64,000 nucleotides of DNA from Candidatus Thiothrix putei. Lineage in GTDB: Bacteria; Pseudomonadota; Gammaproteobacteria; Thiotrichales; Thiotrichaceae. The notes below the pieces were generated by a model, which saw nothing but the letters and a program-made list of their open reading frames with translations, did no database searches and was not told the origin of the DNA. The stretch spans positions 4,213,059 through 4,277,058 of the forward strand of contig CP124756.1 in the NCBI GenBank assembly GCA_029972225.1, in the 5' to 3' direction. Below are positions 56,634 through 64,000 of this stretch, in pieces. Both the position numbers and the translations under genes were made by a program. Each line of letters begins with the position of its first letter. Position 1 is the stretch's first letter.

Positions 56634-57683
56634 ATGGTTATATTTGATTTTAAAAATCTGACGCAACCGTTAGATAACGCAGCCCCTTGCGGACAGGATG
56701 TTGAATACACCGCGCTTTTCAGGGAAATGGAAAAAGCCAAGCAAGGCGAACCCGAACGACAAGCAGGCACGACGATTATCCCAGCCGAGGAACCCGACTG
56801 GAAAACCTTAAAAAAACAGTCACTTGAACTTTCGAACTCAACCCGTGACTTACGGGTAGCGGTGAGTCTGAGCGCAGCATTGCTACACACCGACGGTTTT
56901 ATGGGATTTTCTCAAGGGCTGGCCTTGATCGCCAAACTATTAGAACAGCATTGGGAATGTTTATACCCCGAACTGGATAATGATGATCCTAATCCTGCCA
57001 TGATGCGAGCTAATACCCTATTAGAATTGGCAGCATTACCTTTTTTATCCAGTTTACGTAAACAAACCCTGATCCACTCAAAAGTATTAGGGAAGTTTAG
57101 CCTGCAAAATCTCCAAGAGGCCAGTGATTATAAAAATGCTAGCGAGAGCGAAGAAAAACAAAAATACCAATTGGTTGAGGCCATGTTTAAAGAAGCTGTC
57201 ACCGGTGATACCTTAACGACAACACTGCAAACCTTGCAGGACTGCCTGCAACGCCTAGGCACTATCAACCAACAATTTGATACACACGTTGGTTATGCGA
57301 ATGCCCCCAATTTAGCGCCATTGCGTGATACCTTAAACCAAGCGGTTAAATTCATTGCACCACGAATTCCCCCACCACCTAGCGATGACAATGGTGGCAT
57401 CGAGCCAGTGGAGAACCCCGGCGGTAGCTTGAATGGCAGTGGTGATACACTTCCTCCTCCAAACCACAGGGATGCGACCATGCCTATTCAGAGTCGTGAG
57501 GAAGTACTCCACGTACTTGAACAAATTTGCGACTACTACTCGAAATACGAACCCAGCAGCCCTGTGCCGATTTTGCTCAAACGGGTTAGCCGTCTTGTTG
57601 ATAAAGACTTCCTCGCCATGATGGAAGATTTATACCCTGATAGCCTCAACTCGCTGGAACAAATTCTGGGTATTAAACATTAA
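56634..57683 (+). CDS. tssA: T6SS protein TssA
   Basis: This 349-residue protein has the ImpA_N domain (NAAPCGQDVEYTALFREMEK, DWKTLKKQSLELSNSTRDLR, GFSQGLALIAKLLEQHWECLYPELD). A Pro/Gly-rich linker (about 245-285) and a C-terminal segment RREVLHVLEQICDYYSKYEP-like (SREEVLHVLEQICDYYSKYE) with SPVPILLKRVSRL place it among TssA of the ImpA type. It would help start and cap sheath polymerisation. It is divergent from tssB. Confidence 0.9.
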   Translation: MVIFDFKNLTQPLDNAAPCGQDVEYTALFREMEKAKQGEPERQAGTTIIPAEEPDWKTLKKQSLELSNSTRDLRVAVSLSAALLHTDGFMGFSQGLALIAKLLEQHWECLYPELDNDDPNPAMMRANTLLELAALPFLSSLRKQTLIHSKVLGKFSLQNLQEASDYKNASESEEKQKYQLVEAMFKEAVTGDTLTTTLQTLQDCLQRLGTINQQFDTHVGYANAPNLAPLRDTLNQAVKFIAPRIPPPPSDDNGGIEPVENPGGSLNGSGDTLPPPNHRDATMPIQSREEVLHVLEQICDYYSKYEPSSPVPILLKRVSRLVDKDFLAMMEDLYPDSLNSLEQILGIKH

Positions 57684-57746
57684 CCGGATATTGTCATCGG
57701 CCTAATAGAAACATTGCAAGCCCAGTGCTCCCCCACTAAAATCGGC

Positions 57747-57761
57747 TGCAACCTTGTTGCA
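57747..57761. promoter_or_regulatory. Palindrome upstream of the CobW-type gene
   Basis: TGCAACCTTGTTGCA is a perfect 6-3-6 palindrome, 25 bp before the ATG. It is a candidate operator. It does not match the usual gammaproteobacterial Zur box, so any zinc link is a guess from the genes downstream. Confidence 0.4.
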
Positions 57762-57786
57762 AAAGAGACTCGCATGAGAATCCACC

Positions 57787-58893
57787 ATGACTGACGCGGT
57801 AGACGCACGCATCCCCATCACCCTCCTCACCGGCTTCCTCGGCAGTGGCAAAACCACGGTGCTCAACAACCTGCTGAAACCGTCGTTTTGGGAACGCTTA
57901 TTGCGCGTACCGCCACTCACCGCCGTGATCATGAACGAATTTGGCAGCATCGGGCTGGATCATCAACTCGTCGATAACACCCAAGGCACGATGGCGCTGC
58001 TCTCCGGCGGATGCGTGTGCTGCGAAATCCAAGGTTCACTCGTCCCCACCCTGAAAAACCTGTGGATGGGGCGACGCGACGGCAAAATTCCCCCCTACGA
58101 ACGCATTATTATCGAAACCACCGGCATCGCCGACCCCACACCGATCCTCGAAACCCTGCTGCGTTCCGACTGGGTAGCCAAACGCCATTATCTGGATGGG
58201 GTCGTCACCACAGTGGATGCGATATTCGGCAACGGACAGCTCGACCAACACTTTGAAGCCGTGCGCCAAGTCGCAGGCGCAGACCGTTTGCTGCTGACCA
58301 AAACCGACCTTGCCGACGCTGCCACGATTCAAACGCTGGAAAGCCGCCTTGCCAGCCTCAATCCATCCGCGCCGATCGTGCATGTTCAGCACGGCAATGT
58401 TTCCCCTGACAATGTGTTCAAACTCCGCGCTTACCACCAATCCGAACCTGTCAAAGCCAAGCGGTGGCTTGCGGCGGAAAATTTCCGCGTCGTCAGTGCC
58501 AGTTTGCCACTCAAACAACCCAGCATTCTCAACCCCAGTGCCCCCACGCACGGCGGCACGGACGGACGCATCCGCAGCTTTTCCCTGCAATTCGACCAAC
58601 CCTTGCCCTGGGCAGGGGTTTCCGAAGCACTCGACACGCTGGTGGAATTTTGCAGCGCCCGCCTGTTACGCATGAAAGCCATCGTCAACGTGCAAGAATA
58701 CCCCGGTCGCCCCATCGTGCTACACGCCGTGCAACACCTGTTTTACCCATCGGTGGAACTCCCCGCATGGCCTGACGCTGATCAGCGCAGCCGCTTTGTG
58801 TTCATCACCGCCGATCTCGACGAAGCTTTCGTCAGCAACTTGCTGACCTCGTTTACCCAAACCGTGAATCAACCCCCCCATTCTGGAGAATAA
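57787..58893 (+). CDS. CobW/COG0523 GTPase, putative zinc metallochaperone
   Basis: The 368-residue G3E-family GTPase has P-loop GFLGSGKTT, the metal-binding GGCVCCEI motif, ETTGIADP, and TKTD as guanine-specificity motif, followed by the CobW C-terminal domain with FYPSVELPAWP. The neighbouring His-rich ZrgA-type protein suggests zinc rather than cobalt handling. It is the first gene of a three-gene cluster; the next starts 1 bp after its stop. Confidence 0.85.
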   Translation: MTDAVDARIPITLLTGFLGSGKTTVLNNLLKPSFWERLLRVPPLTAVIMNEFGSIGLDHQLVDNTQGTMALLSGGCVCCEIQGSLVPTLKNLWMGRRDGKIPPYERIIIETTGIADPTPILETLLRSDWVAKRHYLDGVVTTVDAIFGNGQLDQHFEAVRQVAGADRLLLTKTDLADAATIQTLESRLASLNPSAPIVHVQHGNVSPDNVFKLRAYHQSEPVKAKRWLAAENFRVVSASLPLKQPSILNPSAPTHGGTDGRIRSFSLQFDQPLPWAGVSEALDTLVEFCSARLLRMKAIVNVQEYPGRPIVLHAVQHLFYPSVELPAWPDADQRSRFVFITADLDEAFVSNLLTSFTQTVNQPPHSGE

Positions 58894-58894
58894 A

Positions 58895-59473
58895 ATGAAA
58901 TACCCTAACATCCTTTTCAGCCTGTGCTTAGCGCTGTCCAGCAGCACTCTCTATGCTGATGATCACGAACATGAACACGAAGAACACGGTGCTCACGAAC
59001 ACGGTGCTGCCACCCTTGCCATCGCCGCCGGAGCAGAAGGGCTGGAAATCATGCTCGAATCCCCCGCTGCCAATATCATCGGCTTTGAACACGCCGCCAC
59101 CACCGATGAAGACAAGCAAAAACTCACCGATGCCGTGAAAAAGCTCGAAGCCGGGGCAGAATTATTCAGCATGAATACCGAAGCAGGTTGCACGCTAAAA
59201 AGCGCCGAAGTCATCTCCGCCCTGTTGGGTAACGCAGAAGATGCAGCCAAGAGCAAGGATGACCATGATCACAAGGAAGGCGAAACCCACAACGATATGG
59301 ATGTTACCTGGTCATTCGCCTGCACCCAACCCGCCGAACTGAAAGAAGTCACGGTGAAACTCTTCACCGCCTTCCCCGACGGTTTCCAACACATCAAGGC
59401 GGAATGGGTAACAGAGAAGGGCGCATCCGCGCTGGAGTTGGACAAGGATGACACCATCAAACTAACCCCATGA
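58895..59473 (+). CDS. ZrgA/DUF2796 zinc-associated periplasmic protein
   Basis: The 192-residue protein has a signal peptide and two His-rich stretches (DDHEHEHEEHGAHEHG and DDHDHKEGETHND) that are likely metal ligands. The rest fits DUF2796 (LAIAAGAEGLEIMLESPAAN). ZrgA proteins belong to zinc-regulated import systems. The stop overlaps the ABC ATPase start by 4 bp. Confidence 0.82.
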   Translation: MKYPNILFSLCLALSSSTLYADDHEHEHEEHGAHEHGAATLAIAAGAEGLEIMLESPAANIIGFEHAATTDEDKQKLTDAVKKLEAGAELFSMNTEAGCTLKSAEVISALLGNAEDAAKSKDDHDHKEGETHNDMDVTWSFACTQPAELKEVTVKLFTAFPDGFQHIKAEWVTEKGASALELDKDDTIKLTP

Positions 59474-60147
59474 ACGTGATCGAACTGCAAAACCTGCACT
59501 ACCGCTGGCAAGGTCAAAGCCGTGACACGCTGGCAATTGCCAAGTTGCACGTTGCCCAAGGTGAACACCTGTTTATTCGCGGCGCAAGCGGCAGCGGCAA
59601 AACCACGTTTCTCAACCTGCTGGCAGGCATTTTGCGCCCTGCCAGTGGCAGCTTGACCATTCTGGGGCAAGCCTTGCACAGCATGGATAATGCCGCCCGC
59701 GACCGTTTCCGTGCGGATCACATGGGTGTGATCTTCCAGCAGTTCAACCTGTTGCCGTATCTGTCGGTGCGGGAAAATGTGCAGTTGCCCTGCCATTTTT
59801 CCAAACGGCGCAAACAACAGGCAGGGGATATGCAAGCCACCACCAACCGCTTGCTGGAACATCTGGGCTTAGATCGCAACTTGTGGGAACGCCCCGTCAC
59901 TGACCTGAGCGTGGGGCAACAACAGCGCGTCGCCGTCGCCCGCGCCCTGATCGGCAGCCCCGAACTGATCATTGCGGATGAACCCACGTCGGCGCTGGAT
60001 ACCGATACCCGTGACGGTTTCCTTCATTTGCTGTTCAAGGAAGCTGCGGTGCAAGGCAGCACCATTGTGTTTGTGAGCCACGATCCGCACATTGCCAGCC
60101 ATTTTCCGCGCCTGGTGGATTTGAGTGACGTGAACCAAGCAATGTGA
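59470..60147 (+). CDS. ABC transporter ATPase (LolD/MacB type)
   Basis: The 225-residue ATPase has Walker A GASGSGKTT (about residue 38), signature LSVGQQQR (about 146) and Walker B LIIADEPTSALD. In zrg-type clusters a membrane permease normally follows, but here a toxin-antitoxin pair begins 39 bp later. The last 41 bp of this gene are repeated at 19701. The partner permease is missing from the window. Confidence 0.85.
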   Translation: MNVIELQNLHYRWQGQSRDTLAIAKLHVAQGEHLFIRGASGSGKTTFLNLLAGILRPASGSLTILGQALHSMDNAARDRFRADHMGVIFQQFNLLPYLSVRENVQLPCHFSKRRKQQAGDMQATTNRLLEHLGLDRNLWERPVTDLSVGQQQRVAVARALIGSPELIIADEPTSALDTDTRDGFLHLLFKEAAVQGSTIVFVSHDPHIASHFPRLVDLSDVNQAM

Positions 60148-60607
60148 CACAATAAAAAACAATGTGACACAAAGAGGAATACCCGCATGGAAATGTCGAT
60201 CCGCGAAATGCGCCAACAACTGACCCAACTCCAAGGCGTCTTGGAAAAAACGCCTGAAATCATCATTACGCGGCATGGCAAACCGTTAGCGCGGTTAGTA
60301 CCCATGACAAAACCACGCCAACGCCCCGATCACGCCAAACTACGGGCATTACAACCACGGCTGCGCATCGCCAGTGAAACCCTGATCCGTGCTGATCGGG
60401 ATGAGCGATGAAAACCTATCTGGACACCAGCGCACTGGCAAAATGGTATTTGAATGAGCAGGAATCAGAACGCTTCGCCGCGTGGATGATTGAACAGGAC
60501 GATACCCATATCAGCACCCTGACAGTGACAGAATTACGTTGCTTGTTGGCACGGCGTGAACGTACCAAAGAACTCGGTGAAGCATCAGCACAGCAAATTT
60601 TTGCCAC
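60107..60607 (+). repeat. 501-bp duplicated segment, second copy
   Basis: This is the partner of 19701-20201. Differences include TACCC instead of TGTTT just before the antitoxin start and a few third-position changes. After 60607 the two loci are unrelated. Confidence 0.9.
60187..60411 (+). CDS. Phd/YefM-type antitoxin, second copy
   Basis: It is identical in protein sequence to the copy at 19781. The two direct repeats CAATGTGACACAA upstream (60140-60152 and 60160-60172) are conserved. It could still repress both loci and neutralise the intact toxin. Confidence 0.82.
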   Translation: MEMSIREMRQQLTQLQGVLEKTPEIIITRHGKPLARLVPMTKPRQRPDHAKLRALQPRLRIASETLIRADRDER

Positions 60608-60629
60608 CTTTATGTTTTATCAAAAGTAA
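60408..60629 (+). pseudogene. PIN toxin, truncated second copy
   Basis: The first 66 residues match the intact toxin, then the sequence switches to an unrelated frame ending MFYQK. Asp 106 and Asp 125 of the PIN site are lost, so it should be inactive. Confidence 0.85.
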
Positions 60630-60768
60630 GGAAAACAACACCGATACCACGTGGGCGATGAACCTTGCCAAACAAGCTAAGGCGGTGGAAAGCAAGACCA
60701 CCAGTGGCAGCTATGCGGGTGACGGTGCGCCGCAAACGTGGGATGTGAGCCAAGGCATCCACCGCTAA
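60608..60768 (+). pseudogene. 3' fragment of an unknown gene
   Basis: From the duplication edge the frame reads FIKSKENNTDTTWAMNLAKQ and ends QTWDVSQGIHR with TAA at 60768. There is no start of its own, so it looks like the end of a gene whose front was replaced. The family is unknown. Confidence 0.4.
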
Positions 60769-60784
60769 TCTGGAGAACACGATT

Positions 60785-61173
60785 ATGAGTAAACGATTCG
60801 CCCGTTGGAGTATTTCCAACGCACTTATATTGATGAGCCTTTCAACGGCTTCAGCTTTGTTGATCCTGATGAATATTTCAGGCTGCGCTATGCAACCTTA
60901 TGAAGGATCAGCAATGATGTCAAATCCCACCCTTGGGTTGATGCAAAAGGTCATCTGTTGCCTGCCTTTATTGCCGATTTGGAGAAGATTGCAGGCGTGA
61001 AAATAATTTACGATGCAAGCAAGGTTTACGATAAAGAGGCAAGTTTCAATAGTTTTACGCTTGAATTTGCCACACCAATCGCACCTGCCCAAGCAAATAC
61101 CATCTTTTCCGCATGGCATAGCAAAGGCTTAGTCGAGTATGCTGAGAATAACGGTAGAGTTTTTCCCACGTAG
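60785..61173 (+). pseudogene. Decayed small gene with frameshift and in-frame TGA
   Basis: ATG 60785 has a GGAGAA ribosome-binding site and reads MSKRF. The protein-like continuation is in another frame: RPLEYFQRTYIDEPFNGFSF, DPDEYFRLRYATL, then a TGA, then RISNDVKSHPWVDAKGHLLP and a further 60 residues to TAG at 61173. Joining them would give a protein of about 130 residues. The original frame continues with a hydrophobic segment and a lipobox-like SGC, but that looks incidental. The family is unknown. Confidence 0.45.
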
Positions 61174-61175
61174 AG

Positions 61176-61850
61176 ATGAAGCACCAAATGATTAACCGCC
61201 CCCTCGCCCTGCTCATGGGGCTGGTGCTGCTGCCTGTTGTGCTGCTGGGAAGCTATTCGTTTGCGCCTTACCGCGTTGCAGGCACACCCAGCAGCGGGGC
61301 AAGCGGCACGAATGCTGTCTACGTCGTCAGCCACGGCTGGCACACGGGGCTGATTGTCCCCGCCGCGCCGTTGCGCCAAGCCTTGCCTGCCTTGCAAACG
61401 CGCTTTGGTGATGCCGCTTATTACGAAATCGGTTGGGGCGACAAGGGCTTTTACCAAGCCACCGAAGTGACAGCGGGGCTGACTTTGCAAGCGATGTTTT
61501 GGTCATCCGGCGCAGTCATGCACGTTGTTGGCATTCCTGCTGACCCTGCGAGCTATTTCCAGCACAGCGACATCAAGCCCTTGTGCCTGAACCCGCAACA
61601 ACTGGCAGGGCTGGCAACCTTCATCAGCAACAGCTTCGCACGTCATGCCAGCGGCGAATTGACCGCGCTCAAAGCAGGCATTTACGGCGACAGCCAGTTT
61701 TATGCCGCCAGCGGACGCTACCACCTGCTGAACACCTGCAACAGTTGGACAGCGAAGGGTTTGAGCAGCGCGGGGCTGGGGATTGCGCCTGCTTTCAAGC
61801 TGACGGCGGGGAGTGTGATGGGCAGCGTTGAGGCAGGCTATTGCCAGTGA
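61176..61850 (+). CDS. TIGR02117/DUF2459 family protein
   Basis: The 224-residue protein has a signal anchor and the family motifs VYVVSHGWHTGLIVPA, YYEIGWGDKGFYQA and LLNTCNSWTAKGL. The Cys and His residues in these motifs suggest a papain-like or NlpC-type enzyme of the periplasm, but the function is not established. Confidence 0.8.
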   Translation: MKHQMINRPLALLMGLVLLPVVLLGSYSFAPYRVAGTPSSGASGTNAVYVVSHGWHTGLIVPAAPLRQALPALQTRFGDAAYYEIGWGDKGFYQATEVTAGLTLQAMFWSSGAVMHVVGIPADPASYFQHSDIKPLCLNPQQLAGLATFISNSFARHASGELTALKAGIYGDSQFYAASGRYHLLNTCNSWTAKGLSSAGLGIAPAFKLTAGSVMGSVEAGYCQ

Positions 61851-61924
61851 AGACATTCCTGCATGGCTACCCCTTGCGGGTATTGCCCTGTATTTTTCAC
61901 GACGAACTTTTCACCACTTACCGC

Positions 61925-61968
61925 TGTCCGATTCCCAGCATAAACAGAATAAGGCAACACCATGAAAA
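61925..61968 (+). repeat. Direct repeat, leader copy 1
   Basis: About 44 bp ending in AATAAGGCAACACCATGAAAA immediately before and over the start of the 61962 gene recur at 62913-62956, likewise at a gene start. Confidence 0.75.
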
Positions 61969-62882
61969 CCTACAGATGGCTGCTGGCAGCACTATTATTT
62001 TTCACCCCGCTGCTACAAGCAGGCACACCAGACCACCTGATGTGGATTGGCAAAGATCAAGACGCACTCATCCTCGGCGAAGTGCTGGAACTGACTTCCG
62101 CCGATACCTGCACGGTTAAGGTTATGGCAGTCTTCCCGCAAACTAAGGAATGGCTCCTGCATGAGGGGCAAACCCTTACCCTGAAAGGGTTTGACACCAC
62201 TGACATACGCCTTGACGGTAGCATCAACAGCAACAAATACCTGATGTCGCTCCAGCGGGAAGATGACCATTACCGCCCGCATTGGGGGCTGTATGCCCTC
62301 TCCCCCGGCAGCAGCAGTTTTGCCAATGCGCGGCTGATTGACCCATACAGTCCCCTCCAGTACATGATCAGCACGGGCGGCAGATACCCGTTACCCAGCT
62401 ACGTTTTCCCTGAACCGCCGGAAGCCGTGGAAAATCCCCAAATCCCGACCGACCTGCTCAAGCAAATCCCCACCCGTGAACTGATCGAAATTTGGCTGGA
62501 ATACCCACATCTGCACCTTGTCCATAGCAGCAAGACCTTGCAAGCGGGCATGGACAAACTGCGCACTACCTTCAACGGTTTGCCCGAACTCTTGCAACGG
62601 GATGATGTGGCAGACGTTCTGTTCGACGTTTTTCGAGAAAAAAACCTCGATAATCTAACGATCAAACCGGATAGCGACGCGGACAAACAACTTGCCAATC
62701 AGCACGCCGCACTTGCCTTGCTGCTGGCACAACCGGAAATACAGGAACGCTTGCCGTTCTATCAGCGTTGGTATCTGCGTTGGCAGGTGGCGGAGCGGCT
62801 GGAGGCAATGGCGGAAACATGGCTGGGCGGTGAACCAGCATTTGTTTGTTACCGTGCGCTGGCGGATGCGTTGGATCAATGA
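61962..62882 (+). CDS. Periplasmic protein, unknown
   Basis: This 306-residue protein has a signal peptide ending LLQAG and no further membrane segment. The N-terminal half is beta-rich (DALILGEVLELTSADTCTVK), the C-terminal half helical. It was not recognised. The AAGG ribosome-binding site and start lie inside a repeated leader. Confidence 0.55.
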   Translation: MKTYRWLLAALLFFTPLLQAGTPDHLMWIGKDQDALILGEVLELTSADTCTVKVMAVFPQTKEWLLHEGQTLTLKGFDTTDIRLDGSINSNKYLMSLQREDDHYRPHWGLYALSPGSSSFANARLIDPYSPLQYMISTGGRYPLPSYVFPEPPEAVENPQIPTDLLKQIPTRELIEIWLEYPHLHLVHSSKTLQAGMDKLRTTFNGLPELLQRDDVADVLFDVFREKNLDNLTIKPDSDADKQLANQHAALALLLAQPEIQERLPFYQRWYLRWQVAERLEAMAETWLGGEPAFVCYRALADALDQ

Positions 62883-62898
62883 TCTGGCGATTAACTTT
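62876..62898 (+). repeat. Direct repeat TCAATGATCTGGCG, copy 1
   Basis: About 23 bp including TCAATGATCTGGCG recur at 63294-63316, flanking the small gene at 62950 and the large hairpin. Confidence 0.6.
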
Positions 62899-62912
62899 CC
62901 TCCTGTTACCAC

Positions 62913-62956
62913 TATCCGATTCCCAACAAACACAGAATAAGGCAACACCATGAAAA
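62913..62956 (+). repeat. Direct repeat, leader copy 2
   Basis: Partner of 61925-61968, placed over the start of the 62950 gene. The two leaders share the ribosome-binding site and the first codons. Confidence 0.75.
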
Positions 62957-63153
62957 AATTACAGACGTGGCTATACGATGCCTTATTATTGGCGACCATT
63001 TTACTGTTTATCGCAATCCCTGCCTTCTTCATCTATATGCTGTTTTTTGATCCAAGTGAACACGGTATTCCCGCCAAAACCGCCATAGCCAATCAGCAAA
63101 CGCTGGAGGCACGGCAAACCACTACGCTACCAGCATCGCAGGAACACAAATGA
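62950..63153 (+). CDS. Small membrane protein
   Basis: The 67-residue protein has one transmembrane helix (residues about 12-32) and a Thr/Gln-rich C-terminal tail. It is probably inner-membrane anchored. The family is unknown. Confidence 0.55.
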   Translation: MKKLQTWLYDALLLATILLFIAIPAFFIYMLFFDPSEHGIPAKTAIANQQTLEARQTTTLPASQEHK

Positions 63154-63189
63154 AAACACTGGCGGCTCGATTATTTTTTTCGTCGTCTT

Positions 63190-63280
63190 GAACCGAGATT
63201 TTCTTGATTTAAGGATTCGCAGGATGAAGAATGCCGCCTTCTTCATCCTGCGAATCCTTGAATCCTACGAATCTCAGTTC
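63190..63280. repeat. Long imperfect hairpin
   Basis: The arms 63211-63231 (AAGGATTCGCAGGATGAAGA and one more base) and 63239-63259 are perfectly complementary over 21 bp around the loop TGCCGCC. Outside them GATT/AATC and GAGATT/AATCTC extend the pairing after short internal mismatches. It lies in an intergenic region and lacks a T-run on either side, so it resembles a REP or MITE-like element more than a terminator. Confidence 0.8.
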
Positions 63281-63293
63281 AGACTAAGAATAA

Positions 63294-63316
63294 TCAATGA
63301 TCTGGCGCTGAACTTT
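63294..63316 (+). repeat. Direct repeat TCAATGATCTGGCG, copy 2
   Basis: Partner of 62876-62898. It lies just upstream of the 63340 gene. Confidence 0.6.
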
Positions 63317-63339
63317 TTGGCAATTTCTAAGGAGATTTT

Positions 63340-63600
63340 ATGAACACCCTATTACTTTTCCTGACTGTCCTCACTGTGGAAGTACTGGCTTACGTGCTGG
63401 TCTACCCCAAAATAGTAAAAAACAGTGTCAAACGGCTGGTCATGGCTGACATTATCATGAGCAGTTCTTTGCTCGCAGCGGTGGCGGCGTATTGCTGGGG
63501 CACAGGGGTGAAGTTTGATTTCTGGCTATTCAGCCTCAACTGGTTCTGGGCAACGCTGCTGTGCGCAGCACTGGTGGAAAGTGTGCTGTTCCGGGTGTGA
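63340..63600 (+). CDS. Small membrane protein, C-terminus replaced by IS
   Basis: This 86-residue protein has three transmembrane segments and a good AGGAG ribosome-binding site. The last codons and the TGA stop come from the ISKra4 inverted repeat at 63593, so the native protein was longer or ended differently. The family is unknown. Confidence 0.55.
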   Translation: MNTLLLFLTVLTVEVLAYVLVYPKIVKNSVKRLVMADIIMSSSLLAAVAAYCWGTGVKFDFWLFSLNWFWATLLCAALVESVLFRV

Positions 63601-64000
63601 ACAAAAGTGCGGTGTCCTGTAGACTAAGATGGCATCCCCTAAAACCAGAGAAAAAGGACTTTCCCATGTTGACAGTTAGCTCCCGCGACCAAAAACTTTT
63701 AGAAGCCTTGAACCGCAACCCCGCATTAAAAGCTCGGATGGAAGGGCTAATCGAGGTGGTTGAAAATGCCGGTGATGACATTATCAAAGCAGCAGACGCC
63801 GAACAGCGGGTGATAGAAGAACTGCGCCAAATGGGAAATGATGCGATCACTGCATGGGCAAACAAACGTGTAGAAAAATGCACAGCCCCAGCCTGTGAAG
63901 AAGGCATTGGGAAGTATGTAAAGAGTGGAAAAAAAACTGTCATTGGCACACGACCTACGGAAAAATCCACATAAGCGAACCGGTCTACCGGATTCCCGGC
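63593..64000 (+). mobile_element. ISKra4-family element, copy 3 (runs out of window)
   Basis: It begins with GGGTGTGAACAAAAGTGCGG and matches the other copies up to the end of the window. Only the OrfA part is visible. Confidence 0.9.
63666..63974 (+). CDS. ISKra4 OrfA (copy 3)
   Basis: The 102-residue OrfA is identical to those of copies 1 and 2. The A8 run is at 63929-63936; read at -1 from there, the frame continues WKKNCHWHTTYGKIHISEPV toward OrfB beyond the window. Confidence 0.78.
   Translation: MLTVSSRDQKLLEALNRNPALKARMEGLIEVVENAGDDIIKAADAEQRVIEELRQMGNDAITAWANKRVEKCTAPACEEGIGKYVKSGKKTVIGTRPTEKST

Noticed and set aside
60785..61000. ORF from ATG 60785 with an apparent lipobox (LMNISGC)
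   Set aside because: A different frame of the same stretch has a far more protein-like sequence, so the lipoprotein reading is probably accidental after the frameshift.
63211..63259. Rho-independent terminator
   Set aside because: The stem is unusually long and there is no T-run after either arm.
1..64000. tRNA or rRNA genes
   Set aside because: No cloverleaf with conserved T-loop bases or rRNA core sequence was recognised by reading; a covariance-model scan would be needed to be certain.

Overview
The window looks like a chromosomal segment of a gammaproteobacterium with about 50% GC and a very high insertion-sequence load. The flavour of the proteins (type VI secretion genes, a FusA2-type EF-G, SirB2, PurK, DUF4124, YbaK, Fis, a zinc-type CobW/ZrgA cluster) suggests a Thiothrix-like member of the Thiotrichales, but that placement is inference. 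No rRNA, tRNA or CRISPR array was recognised.

Layout. 1-3.3 kb: end of a glycine-zipper protein, a truncated IS5-type element abutting an ISKra4-family element, and a thioredoxin fragment. 3.3-16 kb: housekeeping and small-envelope genes (lipoproteins, YbaK, MOSC, COQ4-like, DUF3955, DUF2809, NlpC/P60-like, MepA-like, GNAT, ankyrin lipoprotein), a two-component system and EF-G. 16-20 kb: AraC and Fis regulators, then two ISAs1-family elements in direct tandem. 19.7-30.3 kb: a Phd/PIN toxin-antitoxin pair and a type I restriction-modification operon (hsdM, a TPR-like gene, hsdS, a Fic-like gene, hsdR). 30.4-34.7 kb: an IS cluster (IS4-superfamily-like, two IS630 types, a TnpB fragment). 35.1-40.9 kb: SDR, membrane protein, LysR, Mog-type protein, DUF4124, PurK, SirB2 and a methyltransferase. 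41-46 kb: an IS630 copy, a C1-peptidase fragment, a DUF2278 protein and an inverted pair of IS4-like elements. 46.7-57.7 kb: a partial type VI secretion cluster (tssA divergent from tssB-tssC-hcp-tagJ-tssE-tssF-tssG). 57.8-60.1 kb: a CobW-type GTPase, a ZrgA/DUF2796 protein and an ABC ATPase. 60.1-64 kb: a second, damaged copy of the toxin-antitoxin pair, decayed genes, small membrane or periplasmic genes, a large hairpin and the start of a third ISKra4 copy.

The strongest theme is stepwise erosion of defence and antagonism systems. In the hsd operon nearly every gene is altered. HsdM has lost, in frame, the block containing the SAM-binding motif I. hsdS is split by an IS5-family element that itself carries a second IS. 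The Fic-like gene has lost its catalytic core in frame. hsdR carries an extra palindrome-containing segment and ends early. In the T6SS cluster tssG is split by ISKra4 with a 9-bp target duplication, and tssH, I, J, K, L and M are not in the window. The toxin-antitoxin segment, with the tail of the ABC ATPase gene, is present twice (501 bp), with the toxin intact in one copy and truncated in the other.

Other points worth follow-up are the TPR-like gene translationally coupled to hsdM, a small secreted protein in an AT-rich island, the tandem ISAs1 junction whose expected palindrome has lost one arm, candidate programmed frameshift sites in several transposases, and several short dispersed direct or palindromic repeats around small envelope genes.
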